This document shows positions 1-9,796 of a DNA stretch of 32,095 nucleotides, in pieces. The stretch is taken from contig JAQXBH010000152.1 in the NCBI GenBank assembly GCA_029252505.1, forward strand, positions 1-32,095. Reading direction: 5' to 3'. Every line of letters begins with the position of its first letter. The stretch's first letter is position 1. The stretch is from Opitutales bacterium. GTDB lineage: Bacteria; Verrucomicrobiota; Verrucomicrobiia; Opitutales; Seribacteraceae. Under the pieces are notes generated by a model. It saw only the letters and a list, made by a program, of their open reading frames with translations, made no database searches and was not told where the DNA came from. Position numbers and translations under genes: made by a program.

Positions 1-44
1 CGTAAAGGAATTTTTCATTTTTTATGTTTTATAGAGCGGTAATA

Positions 45-776
45 CTATTTCTTCATCGGAAGAGGATCCCGGTATGGGCGATACCAGATATTTCGGTAGC
101 GTACCGGATTCCCATGATCTTGCAGCCTAAGGTTACCGGTCTTCCCCTTGCTTCCTCCCACTTCCATATTGTCCTGAATCAGAACGCCATTATGTAAAAC
201 CGTGTAAGCACTTTTACGAATGTACTTCCCCTCCTTATCCTGAAGGGGGGCATGTACAATTACATCATAGGTCTGCCACACACCAGGAGCTCGGCATGCA
301 TTAACCAAGGGAGGATAGCGATTATAGATGGCCCCTGCCTGACCATGGGAATAAGTAGAATTTTTGTACGAATCCAGGACCTGAACTTCGGGGCCTCCCA
401 ATGGGAAAAAACCTGAATTCCCCCGGCCCTGCCCGGAACCTTTTACTTCCCTCGGAGTACGCCATTCAACATGATATTGGCCATAGCCTAATTTCTTTTT
501 TGTTTGGATGGTCCCTTTTCCCCGAACCACTTCCATGGCCCCATCGATCAATTTCCATTTAACTTCTCCACCTTTTCCACTTTCCCAATGGTCGAAATTC
601 TTACCGTCAAATAGTACGATGGCATCAGACGGTGCCTTCCCCACTTTGTCAGGATTTCCGTAAACTCCGGGGGTTACTTCGGGTGGTACGGATGAATCTT
701 GTTTTGCTATTTCTGCAAATGCAGAAAAAGTAAAAAGAAATACAGGGAATATGAACAAGTTCTTGTGCGTTTTCAT
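45..776 (-). CDS. DUF1080 / 3-keto-disaccharide hydrolase-like secreted protein
   Basis: 243-aa ORF with N-terminal signal peptide (MKTHKNLFIFPVFLFTFSAFA); characteristic 'IVLFDGKNFDHWES...WKLIDGAMEVVRGKGTIQTKKKLGYGQYHVEWRTP...GNSGFF' DUF1080 pattern. Confidence 0.9.
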   Translation of the reverse strand: MKTHKNLFIFPVFLFTFSAFAEIAKQDSSVPPEVTPGVYGNPDKVGKAPSDAIVLFDGKNFDHWESGKGGEVKWKLIDGAMEVVRGKGTIQTKKKLGYGQYHVEWRTPREVKGSGQGRGNSGFFPLGGPEVQVLDSYKNSTYSHGQAGAIYNRYPPLVNACRAPGVWQTYDVIVHAPLQDKEGKYIRKSAYTVLHNGVLIQDNMEVGGSKGKTGNLRLQDHGNPVRYRNIWYRPYRDPLPMKK

Positions 777-881
777 TACAATGTATCTAGCCCTTGAAAT
801 GTTTTATGCCTAGAAAAAAGCGACATTAATGAACTGATTTTAAAAAGAGTTGAACCCTTTGAGTACAAATCCAGGCAATAC

Positions 882-2348
882 TCAACGCCGATAATTGCGC
901 AATCTTTGATCGCTTTCCAATAGGTCAGAAAAATCATCAACATCGATATCCTTTGTCGCGGAACGCTGTCTTTTGGGATCCAAATCATTGGACACCAGTC
1001 CATGAGAACAGAGAGGTTCCTCCTCCCGTCCCAAAACATCCAATACCTTACGGGCTAATTGCCTGCCAACAGGTTCACCCAGTAAGCCCCCAATATGCAG
1101 ATCTCCGTAGGGATTGTTTTCCCCTTTCTTATGAAACCCAGCTTTTTTTAACCAGGTGGCATAAAACTTTTCGTTGGAAATGAGGGCATGTTGATCACAA
1201 ATCTCGATCTCCGGATGCCGGCTCATCACTTCCAGTGCCCATGGGTTAATGAATCGCTCCATTGTTTTCTGCACCCGCCCGGTTGCCTTGTTATCGGGCC
1301 CCAGTTTGCCAGGGCGAGGATATCCACCGGGAATCGGAGTCGTGGTTACAAAGATCAGTTTTGCCTTGGTTTTCTTCAATTCTGTAATCACTTTCTCCAA
1401 ATCTTCCTGATAACGAGCCTTGGTATTAGCTGAATCCCACTGACCAAAATTAAAACTGATCACATCCCACCCCAGTCCAGGTTGGTCATAAGCTCCTAGC
1501 CACTGGACAATATTTTCCACGCCCTTGCGGACTGGACCGCAATTAGTGGGAGGATGATAGATATTCAGTTTTCCCTTCAATGCAGTGCGAAGAGCTTTAT
1601 CATAATTTCCGGAAATCGAATCTCCAATTAAAAGATAGCGGCCAAGGGTTGGATCATCCTTAGTCTTAGAGTCCTCAAGCATTCGAAGGCAGACTTCGCT
1701 GGCATGAAAAACATCTCCTTCCATCTTTCCATGAACGAAAGCCTGCTGAACGAAAGGTTTGATATCTTTCTGACTCAGAAGACCCATGATCCGGTGTTGC
1801 CCATCATGTCCCTGCGTTCCTATCTGAAACACCTCTTCTCCAATCTGCACATCCATGAAGCGACCATTTTCTCGTATGAATTTTCCTGCTATCCAAGGCT
1901 TTCCAGGCGTTGGTATTTGATCGGAGATTGGACCTACATAAAGTTTTCCATCCATGATTGGACGCCTGTCCCGCTCTTCCCATTTCCTGATTGCATCTGC
2001 ATCCTTAAAAGTTCTTTTGACATATAAATTCTTAGGTGATTTGTAGGAAAATTGTTTATCTCCCATTTCAAACTCAACCCTTCGTGCTTCGAATCCGCCC
2101 CGTTGGACTCTTGATTGCAGGCCGACTTTTGCATTCCTCCCAAGCAAAACCTCGATCGCACCGTCCGCATTACGGATGTAAAAATTTCGCATCTCCTGAT
2201 CTAAAGGTGTGATCACTCCATTGGTCACCCAGCTCCCGGTCGGAGGATCCGCATAGGAACGCTCTTCCTTGATTGTTGTGTAAGCAGAAATATTACTTTG
2301 TTGAACTGTACACCCTATCAAAAAAAAGAAAAGAATTCTAAAATTCAT
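882..2348 (-). CDS. SGNH/GDSL-type hydrolase with an uncharacterised N-terminal domain; possible lipoprotein
   Basis: 488-aa ORF; GDS block 'YLLIGDSISGNY', 'SFNFGQWDS' block and C-terminal D-x-H ('GDLHIGG'); N-terminus MNFRILFFFLIGC has a lipobox-like LIGC. Confidence 0.78.
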   Translation of the reverse strand: MNFRILFFFLIGCTVQQSNISAYTTIKEERSYADPPTGSWVTNGVITPLDQEMRNFYIRNADGAIEVLLGRNAKVGLQSRVQRGGFEARRVEFEMGDKQFSYKSPKNLYVKRTFKDADAIRKWEERDRRPIMDGKLYVGPISDQIPTPGKPWIAGKFIRENGRFMDVQIGEEVFQIGTQGHDGQHRIMGLLSQKDIKPFVQQAFVHGKMEGDVFHASEVCLRMLEDSKTKDDPTLGRYLLIGDSISGNYDKALRTALKGKLNIYHPPTNCGPVRKGVENIVQWLGAYDQPGLGWDVISFNFGQWDSANTKARYQEDLEKVITELKKTKAKLIFVTTTPIPGGYPRPGKLGPDNKATGRVQKTMERFINPWALEVMSRHPEIEICDQHALISNEKFYATWLKKAGFHKKGENNPYGDLHIGGLLGEPVGRQLARKVLDVLGREEEPLCSHGLVSNDLDPKRQRSATKDIDVDDFSDLLESDQRLRNYRR

Positions 2349-2379
2349 CTGCTAAACAAAAATAAGAAAAGCTTTAATT

Positions 2380-4953
2380 TTAGATATTTTGTTTGCGAAA
2401 TAAAAATGCATCAGAAGTGACCAACGAAAGAATCAGGGCTTTCATACTTCCGCCACTTTCCCGGTAAGCCTTATGGGCCGCCTGTAAAACCGGGCGATCA
2501 TGAAGGGTCTCATTGCGCCCCATCCAAAAACGGAAGGCATGACGCACAAACACCTGCTCGACCCGTTCACTGTGGGCTAGTTTATCGATCATCTCGAGAG
2601 CGTTGGCAACTGGTCCATCCAAAGAAGGGTCGCCGGAGTCGATAATCTCCCCTTTTGCATCAACCGGTTTTTCAAACTCGGTGGTACGATAGATTCCCGC
2701 ATGGTTGTAAATCTCAAAAGGGAGTCCTAGAGGGTCCATTTTCTCGTGACAACTCCAGCAATACTTTTCCCGGGTTACCCGCATGCGTTCCCGTAAAGTG
2801 GTTCCAGGTTCGTCAGGAAGTTGTGCATCCACCGTGATAGGAACATCGGGAATTCCACCACCCAGCAATCTCTCTCTGACCCATATTCCTCGATGAATCG
2901 CATGGTTATCCATGGCATCAGAATGCGAGACCAGCCAGCTCGGATGAGTTAGTATTCCCAATCTCTGACCTTCGGGTACCGTCGATAAGTTTCTTTCTGG
3001 CTTCATCGATCCATTGCCAAAGGAGCGTCGGCTCACTCGGGCAAAGATTTGCTTGCCGGAAAAATTCGCTTCTTCGACATTCACATTAATGTTGCTTCCA
3101 GCTTTTCTCTTCTTATCAGCCATTTTTTTGATTAAGGCTTTAAGCTCTTTTTGCTTACTGGCCACCGTTTTCTGGAGTGCTTTATCGCTCTCATTGGCAT
3201 TGGCCTCCGCTTCTAACTTATTGACTTCCTTGGTTAGGATCTTTCGTTCTTCAGCAATTTTCAAAGTGGCTAATTCTTCGGCCCTCTTCCTCTCCTCTTG
3301 AGCATTTTTCTGCTCTTCCTTGGTATACCTTCTCCCAAAAAGCGATCGATCATTTCCTGAATAAACCACTTTTTGAGTCGTCAACAACTCTTTCAATACA
3401 TCTTTGTCATAAGCTAAAATCAATTCAATTAAACGATCCGTGCTGGCAGTGGCATCAAACATGGCACGAAAGTAAGCGTTGTCTCTGGCGGAAGTTCCAG
3501 TGCTGGCAAGAGCTTTTTGATCCTTACAAATATACCCGCTCAGATCATAATCAAAGAAATCCCGGAAAAAACGAAGAACTCGGGGCTTGCGGATGGAGTC
3601 ATCATCCAACATACGAGAAACCTCACGACGCACATCGGAGCGGGTTTTCATTTTTCCTTCCTCGATTGCATCCCTCAATTTCTCATCAGGTCTGATGTAA
3701 CTAAGGGCATGATTTACGGCCGATCCAAGTTCCCAATCCTGCAACATGACTCGTCCGTGTTTGTCCGTTTTTCCCTCTTTTGCGAGTTCAGGGCGAAAAA
3801 GAGCATCACGATCCAGAAAGATCGAAGAAAGTCCCATGAATGCACCGTCTTCGCGCCCAATTTTCTTAATGGATTCGTTAACAATTTGCAGATATTCCGA
3901 AACTTCTTTTTCCGACGGCGGACGGAAAGTCAGTGCTTCAAAAAGAAAGGTAATGGTTTTTCGAATCGAATCCTCCGTAAACTTTTCCTGTCTCATTAAA
4001 TCGTAGACAGGAGTAATCGGACGAACGACTTTAGTATTGTAGACAATTGCTGAGGGTAAGCCACGTAGGTCTTCCTTTGGCTTTATCGCATCGTAGGTTT
4101 TGGGATTATCGGTTATTTGCTCAGGAAATTCAACCAAGCTCATTGGACCGTAGGCCATGTATTTCAGGATGTCCTCCGCCTTATTCAAGATTTGAGTGGC
4201 TTCCGAACTGTTAACTGAATAAAAGTCAGCATAATTTTCAAATCCATGCTTCCGGTTCGATGACAGTACCACAGGCACACTCTTCACTGCAGTTTGGTAG
4301 GCAACCGTACCACCCTCCCATCTGATAATACGATCCGTCCCAAAATAAAGCTTAAGTTCTCCGCCGTGGTTGGTGGGTACGAAATCACCGCGTGTTCGCA
4401 CTCCAGGTTTAGCAGGATTAAAAGCGGGTTCCGTGTTAATCAGTTCATTCAATCGTGTAATGTGCTCCTGTGGAGTGATCCGCCAAATTCGAGAAGGAGA
4501 AGAAGTAGGTTTAAGCTTAATGTCATTGGGTAGTTCGCCAAAGAGCAGATCATGATCGAGATAGTTTGCCTTTTTGGGATCGAGGTTCGCCTTGAAACCA
4601 CCCTTCTCCTTCATTTCCTTCCTCAACTCCTGAACCACCCAATCCGAGAATTTGAGACGCTCCGTGATCTTGGGCTGAGATTTGTTGGGGGGGGGCATTT
4701 CGCCCATGGCGACTTGTGACCAAACCGATTTCCAAACCGCGGCATTAATTTCGTCCACCGGACCAAGATCCAAAAGATTTAGATCGGCTTCCTTCGTTTC
4801 ATCATCATGGCAATCAACACAATGGTTTTCCAAAAACAATTCGCCGATTTGACTAAAGTCACCGCGAACATTTTCACCGGGTATAAAAGGTCTCCCCTGC
4901 AAGCAAGAGACACAAAATAATGTAAATGCAAGTAAAGTGCTTCTGCCGAACAC
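2380..4953 (-). CDS. PSCyt1 cytochrome-like protein with DUF1592/DUF1588/DUF1585-type domains
   Basis: 857-aa ORF, GTG start; N-terminal CVDCH with 'GEMPPP'; C-terminal 'KYCWSCHEKMDPLGLPFEIYNHAGIYR' (DUF1588-like) and 'HAFRFWMGRNETLHDRPVL...LILSLVTSDAFLFR' (DUF1585-like). Confidence 0.88.
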   Translation of the reverse strand: MFGRSTLLAFTLFCVSCLQGRPFIPGENVRGDFSQIGELFLENHCVDCHDDETKEADLNLLDLGPVDEINAAVWKSVWSQVAMGEMPPPNKSQPKITERLKFSDWVVQELRKEMKEKGGFKANLDPKKANYLDHDLLFGELPNDIKLKPTSSPSRIWRITPQEHITRLNELINTEPAFNPAKPGVRTRGDFVPTNHGGELKLYFGTDRIIRWEGGTVAYQTAVKSVPVVLSSNRKHGFENYADFYSVNSSEATQILNKAEDILKYMAYGPMSLVEFPEQITDNPKTYDAIKPKEDLRGLPSAIVYNTKVVRPITPVYDLMRQEKFTEDSIRKTITFLFEALTFRPPSEKEVSEYLQIVNESIKKIGREDGAFMGLSSIFLDRDALFRPELAKEGKTDKHGRVMLQDWELGSAVNHALSYIRPDEKLRDAIEEGKMKTRSDVRREVSRMLDDDSIRKPRVLRFFRDFFDYDLSGYICKDQKALASTGTSARDNAYFRAMFDATASTDRLIELILAYDKDVLKELLTTQKVVYSGNDRSLFGRRYTKEEQKNAQEERKRAEELATLKIAEERKILTKEVNKLEAEANANESDKALQKTVASKQKELKALIKKMADKKRKAGSNINVNVEEANFSGKQIFARVSRRSFGNGSMKPERNLSTVPEGQRLGILTHPSWLVSHSDAMDNHAIHRGIWVRERLLGGGIPDVPITVDAQLPDEPGTTLRERMRVTREKYCWSCHEKMDPLGLPFEIYNHAGIYRTTEFEKPVDAKGEIIDSGDPSLDGPVANALEMIDKLAHSERVEQVFVRHAFRFWMGRNETLHDRPVLQAAHKAYRESGGSMKALILSLVTSDAFLFRKQNI

Positions 4954-4955
4954 AA

Positions 4956-6275
4956 TTAAGACAGAATTTGAGTAAGTGGACCAGTACTGGAATCGTACTT
5001 TTTGGCCATCGCCTCAGTCATATTAAACCGGTTACCCTCCACACCGGATACTCGCATAATTGAATTATAGAGGGCATTGATGGGTCGCGTCCCATCCAGT
5101 TGAGTGAAGCAACCCGATTTGAAAGCACCGCCACAATTCCCCAGCAACATGACCGGCCAGTTCGCACCATTGGTGTGCTGTTTATCGGCATTATTGCTGG
5201 TATAGACAATCAAAGTGTTATCCATCATGGAACCACTGCCTTCGGGAACACTTTCCAACTGCTCCATTAACTTAACCAGCATGCGGCAATTGTACTGACG
5301 AATCTTGATCCATATAGGATTATCCTTTTGCTTCATGTGCCCAAGGTTATGCCCCTGTTGTTCGATTCCTAATCCTTTCCAAGCGCCAAAGATTTCCCCT
5401 CGGCCTGAACCGATGGTCAATGTGTTAGTAGTACCGGACTTAAGTGCAGAAATACCTAAGTCCAAAAGAGAATCGTGCCAGTCGGTTTCAAATTCCGGAT
5501 TGGTGTACCTTTCATCAACTTTGGGAGCAAATTTCTTCAAATGCCCTGAAACTTTAGCCAACCGATCACGCAAGCCATTCATATCCTCGAATCCCCGAAC
5601 ATACTGATCATACCTCTGTTTCTCCTGCAAGGGAAGCTGTTGTCCTTCCGTGGATGCCATACGTTCAATTCTTTCCAACATCGAGGATCTTGCTTCATGC
5701 TGATTACGAATATCTCCGTCTGAAATACCACCGTATAAAAGTTGGTATAAATGATTGGGATTGGAATGCATGAAGATTGGTTGACCGGCCCCACTAGCGG
5801 AAAGATTGGCAACGGTTGGCTTTGCCCGCATATTCTCAATGGAATCCATCCCTATGCAAAGATGAGGCAATAGAGTTTGGGGAAGAACTTTACTTAGTTC
5901 ATAATCAATGGTCGGCCCGCCTGGAGGAACTCCATCGCTACCACGATATCCACCCAAAGCTCCAAAAAATGGACTATGCCCTGGGCTGGTGTGAAGACCG
6001 TGCAAACCATTGATTATCTGAAGCTTTTCTTTAAAAGGCTCCAATGCCTCGATGGGTTCAGGCAGCTTAACTTTGGCAAGGGAGCCGCTATTCTTCATTC
6101 CTTCGGGAACACAAGTACCCGGCTCAAATCCCTGGTTCTGAAGAAAGAAAATTACCCGCTTGGGAGCGGAACCGGAAACGGAGGCAAAGGCAGAATTGGG
6201 GAATAATGACCCAGAAAAAGCGGCACCCGCACCCATTGCCAACTGCCTGATCGTATCTCTTCGATTAAACTTCAT
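4956..6275 (-). CDS. DUF1552 family protein with Tat-like signal
   Basis: ORF extends to a GTG at 6311, but ATG at 6275 gives [31 protein letters not shown], a twin-arginine-type leader. '[15 protein letters not shown]...[23 protein letters not shown]' resembles DUF1552. Stop lies 2 nt from the start of the downstream cytochrome gene. Confidence 0.82.
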   Translation of the reverse strand: MKFNRRDTIRQLAMGAGAAFSGSLFPNSAFASVSGSAPKRVIFFLQNQGFEPGTCVPEGMKNSGSLAKVKLPEPIEALEPFKEKLQIINGLHGLHTSPGHSPFFGALGGYRGSDGVPPGGPTIDYELSKVLPQTLLPHLCIGMDSIENMRAKPTVANLSASGAGQPIFMHSNPNHLYQLLYGGISDGDIRNQHEARSSMLERIERMASTEGQQLPLQEKQRYDQYVRGFEDMNGLRDRLAKVSGHLKKFAPKVDERYTNPEFETDWHDSLLDLGISALKSGTTNTLTIGSGRGEIFGAWKGLGIEQQGHNLGHMKQKDNPIWIKIRQYNCRMLVKLMEQLESVPEGSGSMMDNTLIVYTSNNADKQHTNGANWPVMLLGNCGGAFKSGCFTQLDGTRPINALYNSIMRVSGVEGNRFNMTEAMAKKYDSSTGPLTQILS

Positions 6276-6420
6276 TTGTATTAACAATATAAGGTTAATA
6301 GAATATTTCACTTCTTTTATACCTTTTCTTTCATATTTTTGATATCAACCTCACTTTTAAAAAATCTTATTTTTTCTTCTTTAAACTTTATTGAATACTT
6401 TCAATTTCAGATATTAAGGA

Positions 6421-9400
6421 ATGCAATCAATGTTTAAATATTCCCGGATATTGTTCCTTGTATTGTTTTATCTTCATTCCATTCAGGGAAAGGAAATTAG
6501 CCCAGTAAGTTACAAAGCCCAAGTACTTCCTATACTCGAAAAACATTGTATCCAATGTCATGGACCCGAGAAGCAAAAAGGGGATGTGCGTTTCGACACC
6601 CTTTCGATCGACTTTCTAAAAGACCGAAGTGCCGCTGAAACTTGGCATGATGCATCGGATCAGATCAAACTAGGGGAAATGCCTCCCGAGGAGGAAAATC
6701 CTCTTTCCTCGGAAGACAGAAACATCCTGACGGAATGGATCGACCGTGAACTGTCTGAATCCTTCAAGAAAATGCAAGGCATGTCGAATTCCCTAGTCAT
6801 TCGCCGTCTCAACCGAGCGGAATACCAGTTCACCATGACTGACCTGCTCGACTTTGAAATGGATTACTCGGACGAACTGCCCAACGACTCTCTTTCTCCG
6901 GACGGGTTTCTCAATAACGGAGCGAACCAGATAACTTCTGCCATCCAAATCGAGAACTACCTGAATTCAGCCCGAAAAGCCCTCAACTATATTCTTATTG
7001 AGGGTGGGAGACCGGAAACCTCGACCAGCGATGTGGTTTGGAACAAGGGCAAAATCCGTGGCCCTGGAAACAGTCGCTACCTGGGTGACTCATCATCCAT
7101 GCTCGGACGGCTCAATTATTGGCACGGTTCGTATCAGAAACCGCCGAGAGATGGCAAATTTACCATTCGCATTAAGGCATCAACTGACCGCAAGCCGGAA
7201 CAACCGATTCCGATTCTCTCTGGTCGGTACGGATATTTCGTCAGTGGACTGACACTTAATATAATGGATGATCTGGGTGAGATCGCTATCTCTTCGAGTA
7301 CTCCTCAGTACTATGAATTCTCCTCTCATTCCCATTTTTTCCCACGGGCTGAACCAGATGTTCCAATCGATAAACTCAACGGTGTGATCACCTTGCAAAA
7401 TATTTTAAATGACGGCCAACCTGCCCCGAAAGGGAAGGACGAGATAATCGAGGAGGAAGTCAATGCGAAGAACACCCGCCAAAAACTTGAAAAATGGGAG
7501 AAGGATCGATCCGCACTGATTGCGAAGCAAGAGCAATTTGAGCAGGAAACTCTTCCTGATCGTTTCAATAAATGGTTAAAGAAATTACCCTCCCAAGTTC
7601 CTGCCACACACGATTGGCTCATCCTTGGCAATGCCCAACCCAAATCACTTGAGGGTGCAATCTTTCGCCCCGAGGAAGATGGTTCTTTTCTGGTCTCCGG
7701 TTCAAACCCAAAGACGGACCGTTGGGTCGTTACTGCCGAAGTGAATTTACCTATCATCCGGGCTATACGGATTGAGGCACTAGCCGATAAGTCCCTCAAA
7801 AAAAAGGGGCCAGGCCGAGCCAATAGCGGGAACTTTGTTCTTACCGATCTGCGAATTTTTGCAAAACCAAGTGGTACAAAAGGCAAAGGTAAGCCAGTCC
7901 GCATGATTAATCCCATCAGTAACTTCCTACAAAAGAATGGAAAATCCTCCGCCGCTTTAGCGATCGACAATAAACCAGCTGAAACCGGTTGGTTATCAGA
8001 AGGCACTATTAATACTGATCAACTCGGTAAGGACCATGCCTGTCTATTTGCTTTTTCCGAGCCTGTAGTCAACAAAGAGGGAACGGTTTTCACCTTCGAA
8101 CTGGACTATCTCCACAAGAAGCGAACCGATAATGGACAACAGACCATCGGAAGACCCCGATTTTCTGTTTCTTCTTCCCCACTGCCTCCACTTGATGGAA
8201 ATTCCGTCCGTTCGGAATGGTTCAGTTTAATCAAGACTGTACAAAAATTGGGGGGTGCAGATTCTTTAGATTCTGTGCAAATGCGGGAACTGGTGCAGAA
8301 GTACAAATCCATTGACCCGATGTGGATTGCAATGAAATCGAAGTTTTTAGGAAATGAAATCCGTAAACCCCAGCCCCAAATTAAAAGGAAGAAAATCAGG
8401 GTTTTCTCCGAAGATCCGAACTTTCCCAAAATCCTTATCGATTCGGTCGAATTCATCCGTAATGACTACCCCTTATGGCCTCCCGTGCCACACCGTAAAA
8501 TTATTCACCAGGGGGAAGACATACGCCAGCCCGCAACGGCCAAAACGGTAATCAGACGCTTTCTTCGCCGGGCTTGGCGCCGACCGGTAACCGACGACGA
8601 ACTCGGCAAGTGGGTCGCTCATTTCGAAGGAATTTGGAAAGATGAGGGTTCGGCTATTTTCGCTCTTCGAGAAACTTTGGCCGCCTCCCTAGCCTCTTCC
8701 AACTTCATCTACCTGAGTGAACCTCATAAGAGTCAAAAACCAAGAACCCTCAATGCCCACGAACTTGCCTCACGATTATCCTATTTCCTTTGGGCTTCCA
8801 TGCCGGATGACTCATTATTAACCTTGGCTGACAATGGAAAATTACTCGAACCCGGCATTCTCGAAAAAGAGTTTGACCGGATGTTCAGGGACGAAAAATC
8901 CAATCGTTTCGCAAATCAGTTTAGCACGCAATGGTTCGACCTGGACGGGGTCGATCGGGTCGCGATCAACCCTCAATACTACGAGAAATTCGACAGTTCC
9001 CTCAAAGCCGCAATGATTCAGGAGACCCGTGAGTTTTTCCGGGAAATTCTACGTAGCGAATCCTCCGCCCTCCAGTTCATCGACGCGGACTTCACCATGC
9101 TCAATGCTTCGCTTGCCAAACACTATGGACTAGAAGGGCCGAAGTCCCAGCGTTTCGAACGGGTATCCCTTACGGGCACGGACCGACCCGGTGGCGTGCT
9201 GGGTCACGCATCCATCCAGCTCTCGGGCTCCGACGGGGCTGATTCCCACCCGATCAAACGAGCCGTATGGATTCGGGAACGACTCCTCCATGACCCGCCC
9301 AAACCGCCTCCTCCTGATGTCCCTGAAATTGAACAAAGTGTGGAGGGCTTTGAAAAACTTTCGGTACGCGAACAGTTGGAGGTTCATCGAGAAAAAGCGG

Positions 9401-9765
9401 CCTGTGCCGATTGTCACCGAAGTATCGACCCATGGGGTATTGCCCTGGAATCCTATGATGCTATTGGTTTATTTAGGGAAAAAACCGTACGCACGAAAAA
9501 GCCTGTCTCAACCGAAACCGTACTGCCCGGGAATTATAAAATAAACGGATTGGAGGATCTAAAAAAATACCTGATTACTCAAAGACATGAGCAATTTTCC
9601 CATGCACTGGTTTCCAAAATGCTCACTTTTGCACTAGGGCGATCCCTTGAACTAAAGGACGAACCGGTAATCAGAAAATTGAAAGAAGAGTTCATACAAG
9701 CAGATTACCGACTCTCCGTCCTCATGAAAAATATTATTCAAAGCAAACCTTTTTTATCGCGTTAG
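6421..9765 (+). CDS. PSCyt1 + DUF1587/DUF1592/DUF1588/DUF1585-type cytochrome-like protein with an inserted discoidin-like module
   Basis: 1114-aa ORF; signal peptide; CIQCH near N-terminus, 'IRRLNRAEYQFTMTDLLDFE' (DUF1587-like), 'FLRRAWRRPVTDDEL', 'CADCHRSIDPWGIALESYDAIGLFRE' (DUF1588-like), 'SHALVSKMLTFALGRSLELKDEPVI' (DUF1585-like). Confidence 0.92.
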   Translation: MQSMFKYSRILFLVLFYLHSIQGKEISPVSYKAQVLPILEKHCIQCHGPEKQKGDVRFDTLSIDFLKDRSAAETWHDASDQIKLGEMPPEEENPLSSEDRNILTEWIDRELSESFKKMQGMSNSLVIRRLNRAEYQFTMTDLLDFEMDYSDELPNDSLSPDGFLNNGANQITSAIQIENYLNSARKALNYILIEGGRPETSTSDVVWNKGKIRGPGNSRYLGDSSSMLGRLNYWHGSYQKPPRDGKFTIRIKASTDRKPEQPIPILSGRYGYFVSGLTLNIMDDLGEIAISSSTPQYYEFSSHSHFFPRAEPDVPIDKLNGVITLQNILNDGQPAPKGKDEIIEEEVNAKNTRQKLEKWEKDRSALIAKQEQFEQETLPDRFNKWLKKLPSQVPATHDWLILGNAQPKSLEGAIFRPEEDGSFLVSGSNPKTDRWVVTAEVNLPIIRAIRIEALADKSLKKKGPGRANSGNFVLTDLRIFAKPSGTKGKGKPVRMINPISNFLQKNGKSSAALAIDNKPAETGWLSEGTINTDQLGKDHACLFAFSEPVVNKEGTVFTFELDYLHKKRTDNGQQTIGRPRFSVSSSPLPPLDGNSVRSEWFSLIKTVQKLGGADSLDSVQMRELVQKYKSIDPMWIAMKSKFLGNEIRKPQPQIKRKKIRVFSEDPNFPKILIDSVEFIRNDYPLWPPVPHRKIIHQGEDIRQPATAKTVIRRFLRRAWRRPVTDDELGKWVAHFEGIWKDEGSAIFALRETLAASLASSNFIYLSEPHKSQKPRTLNAHELASRLSYFLWASMPDDSLLTLADNGKLLEPGILEKEFDRMFRDEKSNRFANQFSTQWFDLDGVDRVAINPQYYEKFDSSLKAAMIQETREFFREILRSESSALQFIDADFTMLNASLAKHYGLEGPKSQRFERVSLTGTDRPGGVLGHASIQLSGSDGADSHPIKRAVWIRERLLHDPPKPPPPDVPEIEQSVEGFEKLSVREQLEVHREKAACADCHRSIDPWGIALESYDAIGLFREKTVRTKKPVSTETVLPGNYKINGLEDLKKYLITQRHEQFSHALVSKMLTFALGRSLELKDEPVIRKLKEEFIQADYRLSVLMKNIIQSKPFLSR

Positions 9766-9796
9766 TGAATGAAACATTCCACCTATTTATAAGTTT

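Noticed and set aside
3517-3999. 160-aa plus-strand ORF opposite the 2380-4953 gene
   Set aside because: No domain signature and fully antisense to a gene with clear PSCyt/DUF1588 motifs.
7326-8006. 226-aa minus-strand ORF opposite the 6421-9765 cytochrome gene
   Set aside because: Low-complexity Ser/Phe-rich translation, no recognisable domain, lies wholly antisense to a strongly supported CDS; likely a codon-usage shadow ORF.
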